This document shows, one piece after another, positions 54,042-62,740 of a stretch of 64,000 nt of DNA. The notes beneath the pieces are model-generated. The model was not told the origin of the DNA and did not search any database. It saw nothing but the letters and a program-made list of their open reading frames with translations. The stretch is from Bacteroidetes bacterium UBA1941 (lineage in GTDB: Bacteria; Bacteroidota; Bacteroidia; Chitinophagales; LD1): positions 248,001 through 312,000 of the forward strand of contig DDEZ01000011.1 of assembly GCA_002336805.1 (NCBI GenBank). The letters are read 5' to 3'. The translations under genes and the position numbers were made by a program. Position 1 is the stretch's first letter. Every line of letters begins with the position of its first letter.

Positions 54042-55492
54042 TTTTTCATCTTGCTAAATACCCTGTCAAAACGGTTCAGCGCATCGTCTATCACCTCGTC
54101 GGTATCAGCCATGCTCGTATACATACGGCTACCAGCCAGCGTGATGATACCCTCAGCCGTGTAGGCCGCGCCCATCTCCTCCATCATCTGCTTGCGCTCC
54201 TTGATCTCGGCCAGCACTTTGAGTATTTTCAGGTAGTTGATCTTGACGAAGAGCGTACCAGCTGACTCCAGGTGACAGATTGACCCCTGATTGTATGCCA
54301 CAAATGGCAGATCATAGCGCTTCATCATTTCCTGCAATCCCTTCGTAAGGCGATCACCTGCGCGACCTGCTTTCTCGCAGGCATTCTGCTTTTCTATCTC
54401 TACCAAAGTATAATATCCGGCTACACAGCTCAGCGGATTGGCCGCCATCGTGCCGCCTACTTTAGACTGCTTTTTCTTGGCTCCGCCGAGGCCTGCAGCG
54501 AGGTACTCCATATATTCCTTCTTGCCACCCAAGCCACCGGCAGATGGATAGCCACCGGCTACCACCTTGCCAAAGACCGTGAGGTCAGGCTTGATATCAA
54601 AGTAACCTTGTGCGCCACTCATACCCACGCGGAAGGCGGTCACTACTTCGTCAAATATCAATAGTGCGCCGTACTTATCGCACAGTTCGCGCACGGCTTT
54701 GTTGTAGTTCTTTTGTGTAGGGTAGGTGCCGCTCTCAGGGCCCAGTGGCTCGAGGATCACAGCGGCAGTGCCACCGCGCAGTACATTGAGCTGCATGGTG
54801 CGCTCCAGCTGGCCCAGGTCATTAGGATAGACTTCCTGCGTGTGCGAAGTATAGGCACGCGGTATACCATGCGACTCAAAGCGGCCCGTACCCGGTATGC
54901 GGATGCCGTATACCATCTGGTCCATCCAGCCGTGGTAGGCACCGCCTACTTTGATGATCTTCTTCTTGCCTGTGATGATGCGCGCCGTACGGACCGCAGC
55001 GATCACAGACTCCGACCCGCTATTCAGCATGCGGAACATATCCACCGACGGCATATGCTCGCAGATCATCTTGGCTATCTTCAGCTCATACTCGTGAAAG
55101 AGCCCCGTAGAAGGGCCACAGGTATTGAGCAGCTCGATGCACTTCTCGCGCACGATAGCAGGATTGCTACCCAGCACCGTAGGCCCACCGGCCTGTATGA
55201 AGTCTATATAGCGGTTGCCATCCAGATCATAGAGATAGGGGCCATCCGCTTTATTAAATACGATAGGGAAAGGATAGTTGAATGCCAGGTTGTGCTGCAC
55301 ACCACCGGGTATGTAGTTCATCGCCTCGGTGGTCATGACCTTAGACTTGGCACAGGTCTTTTCTATCTGCGCTACATAGGCATCGAGCACCGGTTTCGGC
55401 AGGTGCCTCGGCGGCTGCGCCATGAGGTTTTTGAGCTGGGCGTAGACTTCATCAGTATTGTGATATTCTGATATAGAAAAGCTGGAGGCCAT
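54038..55492 (-). CDS. class III aminotransferase
   Basis: A 484-residue PLP enzyme of fold type I class III (GSA-aminotransferase-like). Motifs: NSGSESVIAAVR (157-168), IFDEVVTAFRVG (279-290, with Asp281) and TVFGKVVAGGYPSAG, Lys309 being the PLP lysine. It would move an amino group between a primary amine and a keto acid or aldehyde. Some class III enzymes instead act as phospho-lyases on phosphoethanolamine, the product expected from the S1P-lyase-like enzyme. Which applies here is unknown. Confidence 0.9.
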   Translation of the reverse strand: MASSFSISEYHNTDEVYAQLKNLMAQPPRHLPKPVLDAYVAQIEKTCAKSKVMTTEAMNYIPGGVQHNLAFNYPFPIVFNKADGPYLYDLDGNRYIDFIQAGGPTVLGSNPAIVREKCIELLNTCGPSTGLFHEYELKIAKMICEHMPSVDMFRMLNSGSESVIAAVRTARIITGKKKIIKVGGAYHGWMDQMVYGIRIPGTGRFESHGIPRAYTSHTQEVYPNDLGQLERTMQLNVLRGGTAAVILEPLGPESGTYPTQKNYNKAVRELCDKYGALLIFDEVVTAFRVGMSGAQGYFDIKPDLTVFGKVVAGGYPSAGGLGGKKEYMEYLAAGLGGAKKKQSKVGGTMAANPLSCVAGYYTLVEIEKQNACEKAGRAGDRLTKGLQEMMKRYDLPFVAYNQGSICHLESAGTLFVKINYLKILKVLAEIKERKQMMEEMGAAYTAEGIITLAGSRMYTSMADTDEVIDDALNRFDRVFSKMKK

Positions 55493-55564
55493 CTGGACAA
55501 AAGTTAGTTTGAATAGAATGTTTGATCGGGAGCGGAAGTTACATCATGTATTCCACTTGCAGCC

Positions 55565-55605
55565 ATTTTCAAATCTTCAAATTAGCACATCAGCACATTA
55601 TTTAT
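55565..55605. repeat. AATTAGCACAT repeat (second copy of AATGTGCTAAT family)
   Basis: TTCAAATTAGCACATCAGCACATTATTTATTCC between the kinase and aminotransferase genes; AGCACAT occurs twice. Inverse of the element at 4866-4925. Confidence 0.45.
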
Positions 55606-57175
55606 TCCACTCCTTATACAGCGCCTTATTCGTCTCGTAGATCTTCACATAGTGAGTGAAGAGATCATCATACAGCTTCCTGTTCTCAGGGTTGGGCTGG
55701 TAGACTTTATTGACCTCCGTGATGGCCGGGATATCTTCTACTTTCAGCTTGCCCAGGCTCATGAGCGCAAGGAGGGCGGCACCGCGGCTATTGGCATTGA
55801 GCGGCTGCTTCATCTGCTTCACCGGTCGGTCAAAGACATCGGCCAGTATCTGGCTCCATACCTCAGAGTTGGCACCGCCGCCTATGAAGTGGATGAACTC
55901 AAACTTGCGCCCGCACAGCTTTTCTGCAAAGCTCAGCAGCCACCTGTTATTGCACGCGATGCCCTCAAACACAGAGCGGATCATGTGCGTACGGTTGCTG
56001 TTCAGAGACAGGTTGTGAAAGCCACCACGCGCGTAGTGATCATCTACCGGAGAGCGCTCACCATTCAGCCATGGGGTGAAGATCACCCCGTTGCTACCCG
56101 CAGGCGCCTTGCTCGCTACTACATCCAACCGCTTGTAGAAGTCTGCCGGTGCTTTCTCTACACTGAGATCATCTTCGTGGTAGAAGACATTATTCTTGAT
56201 AAAGTTCAGGCAGGCGCCAGTGGTCTCTTGTTCATTCACCAGCATATACTTGCCCGGTATGCCCGATGGGATGCAGCCCATGTTGTGAAAGAGGTCTGTC
56301 TTCTTCCACGGCGTATGGCAGATCAGCCAGCTGGAGGTACCGATGTACAGGTGCGGCTCAAAGTCCTTCACCGCGCCGGAGCCTACCGCTGCCGAGTGGG
56401 TATCCGGTGTGCCGGATATCACCTTCAGGTCAGGCCGCAGGCCAAACTCCTCTGCCAGTTCTTTTTTGATCGTGCCGAGCAGTGAGTTGGTAGGTACGAG
56501 GTCGGGCAGCTTGTCGCGGTCTATACCGGAGATACGCAGCAGCTCCTCTGAGTATTTTACATTGTTGATGTCACGGTTATCCGTGAGCCAGTGTACGGTG
56601 ATCGAGTCATAGGAGGCTGCAAATTTGCCCGTGAAATAGAGATTGAGGTAATCTTTTGGTTCAAGGAATTTATATGTCTTCTTATAGATCTCCGGCAGCT
56701 TCTTTTGTATGTATAGGATGTGCGAGATCGAGTCTTTGCCCGATGGGCTGGGGCCACCGCCGGTGAGGCGTACCCACTTCAGCGCTTTGCCTATGCCGTA
56801 GCCGTCTATGCGGATCGGGCCGTGCATGAGTTTTTGCGCCTGCTTGGCACCACGGCTGTCCATCCATATCATGGCATTCATCAGCGGCTCGCCTTTCTCA
56901 TCCAGCGCTACGGTGCCTGACCACTGCGTGGTGATATTGAGGGCTATGATATCCTTTGGATCAAATTTGCCGCGCTGGCGGATCGTATTGTAGCAGCTCC
57001 TGATAGCGCTCACCCAGTCAGCCGGGCGTTGCTCGCGGCCATCCTCACCCACCAGTAGCAGCGGCGTCTCTTCAAACTCGTAATCTATCATGTGAGCCCG
57101 GCTGTCAAAGACGGAAACTTTGGGGCCGGACGTGCCGAGGTCTATAGTGAGGATCAGCTCCTGGGGTACACTCAT
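55598..57175 (-). CDS. FGGY-family carbohydrate kinase (xylulokinase-like)
   Basis: A 525-residue sugar kinase. It has the N-terminal phosphate-binding motif IDLGTSGPKVSVFD (11-24), ITTQWSGTVA (81-90) and SGTPDTHSAAVGSGA with catalytic Asp258. The FGGY fold phosphorylates polyols or ketoses such as xylulose, ribulose or fuculose. It is first in the operon with an aminotransferase, aldolase and pseudo-aldolase; the 105-bp gap to the aminotransferase contains a short repeat but no terminator. The substrate cannot be inferred from motifs. Confidence 0.92.
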   Translation of the reverse strand: MSVPQELILTIDLGTSGPKVSVFDSRAHMIDYEFEETPLLLVGEDGREQRPADWVSAIRSCYNTIRQRGKFDPKDIIALNITTQWSGTVALDEKGEPLMNAMIWMDSRGAKQAQKLMHGPIRIDGYGIGKALKWVRLTGGGPSPSGKDSISHILYIQKKLPEIYKKTYKFLEPKDYLNLYFTGKFAASYDSITVHWLTDNRDINNVKYSEELLRISGIDRDKLPDLVPTNSLLGTIKKELAEEFGLRPDLKVISGTPDTHSAAVGSGAVKDFEPHLYIGTSSWLICHTPWKKTDLFHNMGCIPSGIPGKYMLVNEQETTGACLNFIKNNVFYHEDDLSVEKAPADFYKRLDVVASKAPAGSNGVIFTPWLNGERSPVDDHYARGGFHNLSLNSNRTHMIRSVFEGIACNNRWLLSFAEKLCGRKFEFIHFIGGGANSEVWSQILADVFDRPVKQMKQPLNANSRGAALLALMSLGKLKVEDIPAITEVNKVYQPNPENRKLYDDLFTHYVKIYETNKALYKEWNK

Positions 57176-57561
57176 GTCAAAGTTTTGTTAACCCTGCAAA
57201 CTAATAAAATCTATCGGTGAATGAGGCGCAAGTTTCAATCAAACGTTTATAGAAAGCCTTATACACTTTCATTGTTTACGCCTGTCAGACCGGCCTTGCG
57301 CAGTCAGGCGTTAAGAAACAACTGCATCGCATGGCAAGGTTGGCGGTCACTGTTTGAGCCATCCTGAAAGATTGCCATCGGATTGATCAATATAATTTCG
57401 GATGAGAGCCCTACAGTAGGTGGCGAGTTTGACCGGCAGCGGGTGGGTGCAGTTGTTTTAGCTTGAGTGCGCAGAGCCTTGATCTTTTGCATACTTTTGG
57501 ATCAAGCCAAAAGTATGGGCAATAGGAAGCGGTCACTCAATTTTGCTGAAAGTGCGCGGCC
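57176..57561. repeat. palindromic mobile-like intergenic repeat element
   Basis: About 386 bp without a gene. Around 57281-57517 it contains a 6-bp inverted pair (CGCCTG at 57280-57285, CAGGCG at 57305-57310) and a perfect 11-bp inverted repeat, CATACTTTTGG (57490-57500) and CCAAAAGTATG (57507-57517), with a 6-nt loop. The minus strand through this element is open for 62 codons, with a composition seen in spurious frames of repeated elements. No transposase is present. Confidence 0.55.
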
Positions 57562-58956
57562 TTATACCGCCACTCCATTCTCTTTTGGTAGCTCCGTCTT
57601 TGCGATAGCCCCATAGCCACCGGCTATATCCACCACATGCTTCACCCCACGGGATTTGAAGATAGACGCAGCGATCATAGACCGGTAGCCGCCGGCACAG
57701 TGGATGTAGTACTTCTTGTCCTTGTCTATCGTACCCATCCAGTCGTCTATATAGTCCAGCGGTTTGTTGGGCACATGAGGCAGGTGTGCGCCTTCATATT
57801 CACCCGGGCGGCGTATGTCCAGCACATGGATGCTATCGCTCCAGTGTTTCTCGGCAAAGTCAGCAGCAGAGATGCTCTCTATCGTATCTACATCATGGCC
57901 CGCATCACGCCAGGCAGCTACACCGCCACTCAGGTAGCCGAGCGTATTGTCATAGCCTACGCGCGCCAGGCGCATCACAGCCTCCTCCTCGCGGCCCGCC
58001 TCTACCACCAGCAGGATAGGCTGCTCCAGCGTAGGGATCAGCGCACCCACCCATGGGGCAAACTGACCATCCATGCCGATATTGATCGAGCCGGGCACGA
58101 AGCCTTTGGCAAACTCCTGTGGGGCACGCGTATCCAGTATCAGTACATCGCCCGTCTGCGCCAGCCCCTCAAAGTCAGGAGGAGAGAGGGCGCGCAGCCC
58201 CGTCTTATTCACCTCATCGAGACTCTGGGCACCCTGCTTATTCAGCATGGCATTCAGTGGAAAGTACTTCGGCGCTGGCGCCAGTCCATCCGTGATCGCC
58301 TTGATAAACTCCTCCTTGCTCTGCGCCTTCAGCGCATAGTTGGTTTCCTTCTGATGGCCGAGGGTATCATAGGTGTCCTTAGACAGGTTCTTGCCGCAGG
58401 CAGAGCCAGCGCCGTGTGCCGGATAGACTATCACATCATCAGGCAGTGTCATGATCTTATTTCGCAGCGAGTCGTAGAGCATACCAGCCAGGTCAGTGAT
58501 GGTCACGTCAGCTTTGATAGCTAGGTCGGGGCGGCCCACGTCTCCTATGAAGAGCGTATCTCCTGTAAAGATGCAATGCGCCTTGCCAGTCTCATCCAGT
58601 AGCAGATAGGTACTGCTCTCCAGTGTATGGCCCGGTGTGTGCAGCACACGGATGGTCACATCGCCTATCTTAAACTCCTCTCCATCCTTTGCACTATAGC
58701 AGTCAAAGCCGCAAGAGGCATTGGGTCCATAGACGATCTTTGCACCCGTCTTCTGCGCCAGCTCCACATGGCCGGAGACGAAGTCCGCATGAAAGTGTGT
58801 CTCAAAGACATACTTGATCTTAGCCTGGTCCTTCTCCGCACGGCGGATATAGGGGCCCGTCTCGCGCAGCGGATCTATGATAGCGGCCTCGCCGCGGCTC
58901 TCTATGTAGTAGGCGGCCTCAGCCAGGCAGCCGGTGTAGATTTGCTCTATGGTCAT
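57562..58956 (-). CDS. persulfide dioxygenase-rhodanese fusion (CstB-like)
   Basis: A 464-residue protein of three domains: an MBL-fold persulfide dioxygenase (1-230) with THFHADFVSGH (53-63), HTPGHT and YPAHG; a first rhodanese domain (about 265-355) whose active-site Cys position reads VVEAGRE, so it appears inactive; and a second rhodanese (about 370-460) with active Cys420 (YYIHCAGGYRS). CstB-type enzymes oxidise glutathione, bacillithiol or CoA persulfides to thiosulfate/sulfite. This fits the bacillithiol gene elsewhere in the window. Monocistronic. Confidence 0.93.
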   Translation of the reverse strand: MTIEQIYTGCLAEAAYYIESRGEAAIIDPLRETGPYIRRAEKDQAKIKYVFETHFHADFVSGHVELAQKTGAKIVYGPNASCGFDCYSAKDGEEFKIGDVTIRVLHTPGHTLESSTYLLLDETGKAHCIFTGDTLFIGDVGRPDLAIKADVTITDLAGMLYDSLRNKIMTLPDDVIVYPAHGAGSACGKNLSKDTYDTLGHQKETNYALKAQSKEEFIKAITDGLAPAPKYFPLNAMLNKQGAQSLDEVNKTGLRALSPPDFEGLAQTGDVLILDTRAPQEFAKGFVPGSINIGMDGQFAPWVGALIPTLEQPILLVVEAGREEEAVMRLARVGYDNTLGYLSGGVAAWRDAGHDVDTIESISAADFAEKHWSDSIHVLDIRRPGEYEGAHLPHVPNKPLDYIDDWMGTIDKDKKYYIHCAGGYRSMIAASIFKSRGVKHVVDIAGGYGAIAKTELPKENGVAV

Positions 58957-59283
58957 ACCACGAAAATACGCAAATCATGCCAACCATCCTGCCCGGTGGC
59001 CAAAAGGATAGCTGATATAGGTCCGTGCCTGAATTGATAACATTTTTTTCTGCTGCGCAAATTGATTGCGTAGTGATGTCTTAGCTTTGAATTGAAAACC
59101 AGTCATCACTCTAAATTTTGACAAAGAATTACATCCTGTACTAATCCTGAAAATTCTGATTCAGACAATTGTATTCTGTATTAAAGCCTCCCTTTAGGGA
59201 GGTTTGGAGGGCCGGCTGTTTTTGTATCAAAGTCCCCTTTGGGGATTTAAGGACTGCATTTTCAATCATAAAATAATACACCT
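58957..59283. repeat. intergenic region with two hairpin repeats
   Basis: 327 bp. CCTCCCT/AGGGAGG (59187-59202) and TCCCC/GGGGA (59233-59245) hairpins precede GTTTGGAGGG- and TTTAAGG-type tails, diverged relatives of the CCCTCTCC repeat family. No gene is seen. Confidence 0.55.
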
Positions 59284-59808
59284 ATGTCCGCACCTACCGG
59301 CAATAGCAATGCAACCAGATGGACCCGCCAGCAGACCCACGATATGCTGGACCAGATAGAAGAACTGGCCTGGGACGAAAACATCCACACGCTCTCGCAG
59401 GCACTGCTGAAAGTCAAAGGCTACAAGCAGCTCTGGAGTTATTGGAAAAGGAGCTGGGCACTCGATGGCGATATCATGGACCGCATTTACTACATTGAGC
59501 AGATCTTTATCACAAAGCTCGAAGAAGGCGCGCTCTTCAAGCGCCTCAACCCATCCGCCTGCTATTTCATTCTCCGCCAAAACTATGGCTACAATGCCGA
59601 AGCCAAAGATGAGCTACCTTCTCATCTTGTGGCAGACTTAGAGGTAGAAAAGACGGATTCTTCCCCTGTAGATTCCGAGTATAAAGAAGATAAGAAGTCG
59701 ACCAACTCCGCTACTACCTTTATATCGGACCACGGTAATAACGGGAAAGTAGGTACTGAAAATAAAGGCCATATTTCGCAGCCAGCTATACACCATCCGC
59801 GTAGGTAG
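59284..59808 (+). CDS. hypothetical protein, possibly terminase-small-subunit-like
   Basis: A 174-residue protein. Residues 15-105 are helical: WTRQQTHDMLDQIEELAWD, ALLKVKGYKQLWSYWKRSWALD, IFITKLEEGALFKRLNPSACYFILRQNYGYNAE. The pattern KGY..WSYW..........IFI.KLEE....L.P....FIL...YGY resembles phage terminase small subunits (gp3-like), which end with a similar IFALKNxYGW segment. The last 65 residues are polar and disordered. The match is distant and there are no other phage genes, so a solitary remnant is the most that can be said. Confidence 0.5.
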   Translation: MSAPTGNSNATRWTRQQTHDMLDQIEELAWDENIHTLSQALLKVKGYKQLWSYWKRSWALDGDIMDRIYYIEQIFITKLEEGALFKRLNPSACYFILRQNYGYNAEAKDELPSHLVADLEVEKTDSSPVDSEYKEDKKSTNSATTFISDHGNNGKVGTENKGHISQPAIHHPRR

Positions 59809-59869
59809 CGTCATTTATATTTCATGCATTGTATCCGGCTGTATTGACTCTTTGCGCGCCATAGGTGCT

Positions 59870-59917
59870 TCCCTCTCCTTGGGAGAGGGAAGCTGCCGAA
59901 GGCTGATGGGTGAGGTG
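59870..59917. repeat. dispersed hairpin repeat (CCCTCTCC family), copy 4
   Basis: TCCCTCTCC (59870-59878) and GGAGAGGGA (59882-59890) form a perfect 9-bp hairpin. The tail GCCGAAGGCTGATGGGTGAGGT adds a second small hairpin. Confidence 0.75.
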
Positions 59918-59991
59918 TCACTCTATTGTCATAAAAAAATAGACCCTGTGGAATCAACCCCGCCCCATCATCCTGCTATAAAACCAACACT

Positions 59992-60549
59992 ATGGCAGAG
60001 ATCACAGAAAGCACCACCACCACCGGCAAGCACAAAAGGAACCGCGCGAAAAAAGTAAGCGTCCGGGTAGACCTGACCCCTATGGTAGACCTTGCCTTCC
60101 TGCTCATCACCTTTTTTATGCTCACCACTACACTCCTGGAGCAGCGGGGCATGGATGTCAGTACACCCGACCATCATGGCCACGTAGATACTTACGTCTC
60201 CGAGTGCCAGCTCGTCTACCTCCTGGCAGACTCTGGCAGCAGGTACTACTATTGGGAGGGCATAGACTGTAAGGCTGTCACCCCCATAGACCTCCACGGT
60301 GCCAATAGCATCACCCGAAAACTAACGGACAAGCGGGCATACCTCAAGACACACTGCCTCTACCACGATGGCTCCTCAAAACCTTTGCTATGTATCATTA
60401 AGCTCCTGCCCGGCAGCCGCTACGAGCAGATGGTGGCCCTCCTCGATGAGATGCACACCGACTCCATAGCTACCTATACCATACAGGACTACACCGCCGA
60501 TGAACTCAAAGCAGTAGACGCCGCCCATAAAAATCTTGCAATGCACTGA
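59992..60549 (+). CDS. orphan ExbD/TolR-family transport protein
   Basis: A 185-residue inner-membrane protein with one N-terminal transmembrane helix. The ExbD motif RVDLTPMVDLAFLLITFFML (25-44) includes the essential proton-relay Asp33. The periplasmic part (about 52-185) contains VYLLADSGSRYYYW and a beta-rich domain. ExbD couples the proton gradient to TonB; ExbB and TonB are absent here. The TonB-dependent receptor 99 bp downstream is a possible client. Confidence 0.87.
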   Translation: MAEITESTTTTGKHKRNRAKKVSVRVDLTPMVDLAFLLITFFMLTTTLLEQRGMDVSTPDHHGHVDTYVSECQLVYLLADSGSRYYYWEGIDCKAVTPIDLHGANSITRKLTDKRAYLKTHCLYHDGSSKPLLCIIKLLPGSRYEQMVALLDEMHTDSIATYTIQDYTADELKAVDAAHKNLAMH

Positions 60550-60631
60550 TGTGGCTTCGGTTCAAAATCAATTTTCACCGACACAAAACCTCTCTATCCA
60601 AAATGTAACATTCACCATCAGAAAATCTCAC

Positions 60632-60639
60632 TAAGTTTA
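60632..60639 (+). promoter_or_regulatory. -7 box for the TonB-dependent receptor
   Basis: TAAGTTTA is one base from TAnnTTTG and lies 9 nt before ATG 60649, the same short spacing as at mnmA. A -33 box is not clear. Confidence 0.35.
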
Positions 60640-60648
60640 GCCGGTACG

Positions 60649-62715
60649 ATGACCCCGCCCCGCCTCCATCTGCCTGTACGCCGGCTACTCGCTACCCTGT
60701 GTGGCACGGCTGTGATGTGCCTGCTGGCCCCACCGGCTGCCCGCGCGCAGATGGACTCGGTCAATCTCCGTGAGTTCGTCTACACCGGTACGCTAAAGGA
60801 GCTGCGCAAAGATGACTTTGCCATACCGGTAGAGATATACCCGCAGTCGTACTTTCTCAAGAGCAATGTGACCAACCTCTCGCAGGCCATGACCATGATC
60901 AGCGGCCTGCAGGCCAATCTGGACGGCGCTATAGATGGCGCCAGTGACATAGAGATAAACGGGCAGGAGGGCATCTATACGCTCATCACCATAGATGGCC
61001 TGCCGGTATCCGGTGGCAATAACAACGTCTATGGGCTGGAGGGTATCTCTATGGCCATCATAGACCGCATAGAGGTGATCAAAGGCCCGGCCTCTACCGT
61101 CTACGGCTCAGATGCTGTAGCCGGTGTGGTCAATGTGATCACCAAGAGCCCCGAGCGGACACCTAAGTTCTTTGGTGATCTGCGCTACAGCAGCTACAAT
61201 GAACTGAATGGCGAGGTCGGCTTCAACATCAAAGCGCAGAAGGCCAGCGGCATCATCACTGCCAATCTGTACCAGATGGGCACCCGCTGGGACCGGGATC
61301 ACGACGGCTATACAGACATGCCGCTCACCACACGCGGCTCGCTCTTTACCAAATGGACCTTTCGCAACCGGTATCAAAAGCTATCCTCCATCTACGGGCG
61401 CTATATCTACGAGGACCGCACCGGTGGCCAGATGGACTACTCACGCAGGTGGTTTGGCTCGGACTCTGTCTATGGCGAGCATATCCGGACCAATAGGTTT
61501 GAGGTCTTTGGCAACTTCCTGCTGCCTGTAAAAAAGGAGAACGTGTCATTGCAGTTTTCCTACACAGACCACTCGCAAAATGCCTGGTATGGGTACAACC
61601 CGTTCAACAATCAAGAGCGCAATGGCCGTGTGCAGCTGCTCTACGACAATAAGGTAGGAGGCATCAGCGAGATGATGGTAGGCGCTATGTACAAGCTCTA
61701 CTGGTACCGCGATAATATCTCTGACATAGACTCTGCCTCTGGGGCCACGCACCCGCTGGTCAATCACTTTGCAGCAGTCTTTATACAGGACATGATCCAC
61801 CTCAACCCGCAGAATGAGATCCTGGCCGGCATCCGCTATGAGTACAACTCCTTGTATAAAGGCAATGCTATCTGCCCGCGCTTTGACTACAAATGGAACT
61901 CTGAGAAGAAGCTCGACTTTGTGCGCTTTGGCCTCGGCAGCGGCTTTCGCACGCCCAATGTTTTCTCTGATGACAGGTATGCCTTTACCAATAACAAGAA
62001 GATCATCATCAGCGGCGATATCAAGACCGAGCTGAGCTACGGCGCGCACCTGAGCTATGAGCGCAAGATAGACGCCAAGGGCCACTTCAACATAGAGGCC
62101 AATGGCTTCTTCAATACCATCATCAATAAGATAGAAGTAGACATCCACTCGCGCCCCGATGCAGTGATCTATAGCAATGACGGTTCCCTCAATATCAGCA
62201 CGGGCGTGAACGTGAACGTAGACATGAATTTCAGATTCCCACTCTCTGCACATATCGGCATGACGGCTATGCTAAACAGGGACCTCTCTCAGGATGGCAG
62301 TGGTCACTATGTCTATAGAGATGTGATCAATGCGCCAACCTATACGGCCAACTATATGCTGTCGTATGCCTTCAAAAAGGTAGGACTCTCTATAGACTGG
62401 ACGGGGCTGATCAATTCACCCATGTACCTCAATACGGTCTATGGTGATGACCGCGCCCAGCGCTCGCCATGGTACTGCCTCATGAACCTGCAGGTGACCA
62501 AGAAGTTCAAGTTTGGCCTGGATATCTATGCAGGTGGCAGCAATCTGCTCAACTTCCGCCCGCAAAACCTGATCCTGCGTGGCAATGACCCCTTTAATAA
62601 ATACGTGACCGACCTGGACAATAATCCGCACAACTACCGTTTTGATGCCAGCTATATCTACGCCCCTAATCAGGGTGCGAAGGGATACATAGGTCTCAGG
62701 TGGCATATAGAGTAG
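60649..62715 (+). CDS. TonB-dependent outer-membrane receptor
   Basis: A 688-residue receptor. A signal peptide (about 1-33) precedes a plug (about 50-175) with ISGLQANLDGAIDGASDIEI, TLITIDGLPV and GPASTVYGSDAVAGVVNVIT, then a 22-strand barrel ending with an aromatic-rich C-terminus (GYIGLRWHIE). It lacks a carboxypeptidase-like N-terminal domain, so it is closer to CirA/BtuB-type siderophore or vitamin receptors than to SusC. The substrate is not evident. It is followed by a T9SS protein gene 25 bp away. Confidence 0.93.
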   Translation: MTPPRLHLPVRRLLATLCGTAVMCLLAPPAARAQMDSVNLREFVYTGTLKELRKDDFAIPVEIYPQSYFLKSNVTNLSQAMTMISGLQANLDGAIDGASDIEINGQEGIYTLITIDGLPVSGGNNNVYGLEGISMAIIDRIEVIKGPASTVYGSDAVAGVVNVITKSPERTPKFFGDLRYSSYNELNGEVGFNIKAQKASGIITANLYQMGTRWDRDHDGYTDMPLTTRGSLFTKWTFRNRYQKLSSIYGRYIYEDRTGGQMDYSRRWFGSDSVYGEHIRTNRFEVFGNFLLPVKKENVSLQFSYTDHSQNAWYGYNPFNNQERNGRVQLLYDNKVGGISEMMVGAMYKLYWYRDNISDIDSASGATHPLVNHFAAVFIQDMIHLNPQNEILAGIRYEYNSLYKGNAICPRFDYKWNSEKKLDFVRFGLGSGFRTPNVFSDDRYAFTNNKKIIISGDIKTELSYGAHLSYERKIDAKGHFNIEANGFFNTIINKIEVDIHSRPDAVIYSNDGSLNISTGVNVNVDMNFRFPLSAHIGMTAMLNRDLSQDGSGHYVYRDVINAPTYTANYMLSYAFKKVGLSIDWTGLINSPMYLNTVYGDDRAQRSPWYCLMNLQVTKKFKFGLDIYAGGSNLLNFRPQNLILRGNDPFNKYVTDLDNNPHNYRFDASYIYAPNQGAKGYIGLRWHIE

Positions 62716-62727
62716 GAGAGGTTTTGC

Positions 62728-62735
62728 TAACTTTA
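62728..62735 (+). promoter_or_regulatory. -7 box for the terminal T9SS gene
   Basis: TAACTTTA, one base from TAnnTTTG, ends 5 nt before ATG 62741. It could allow separate, leaderless transcription of the small T9SS gene. Confidence 0.35.
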
Positions 62736-62740
62736 CCCCA

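Noticed and set aside
57304..57492. 62-codon minus-strand open frame
   Set aside because: Lies in a palindromic repeat; no motif, and such frames are usual in dispersed repeats.
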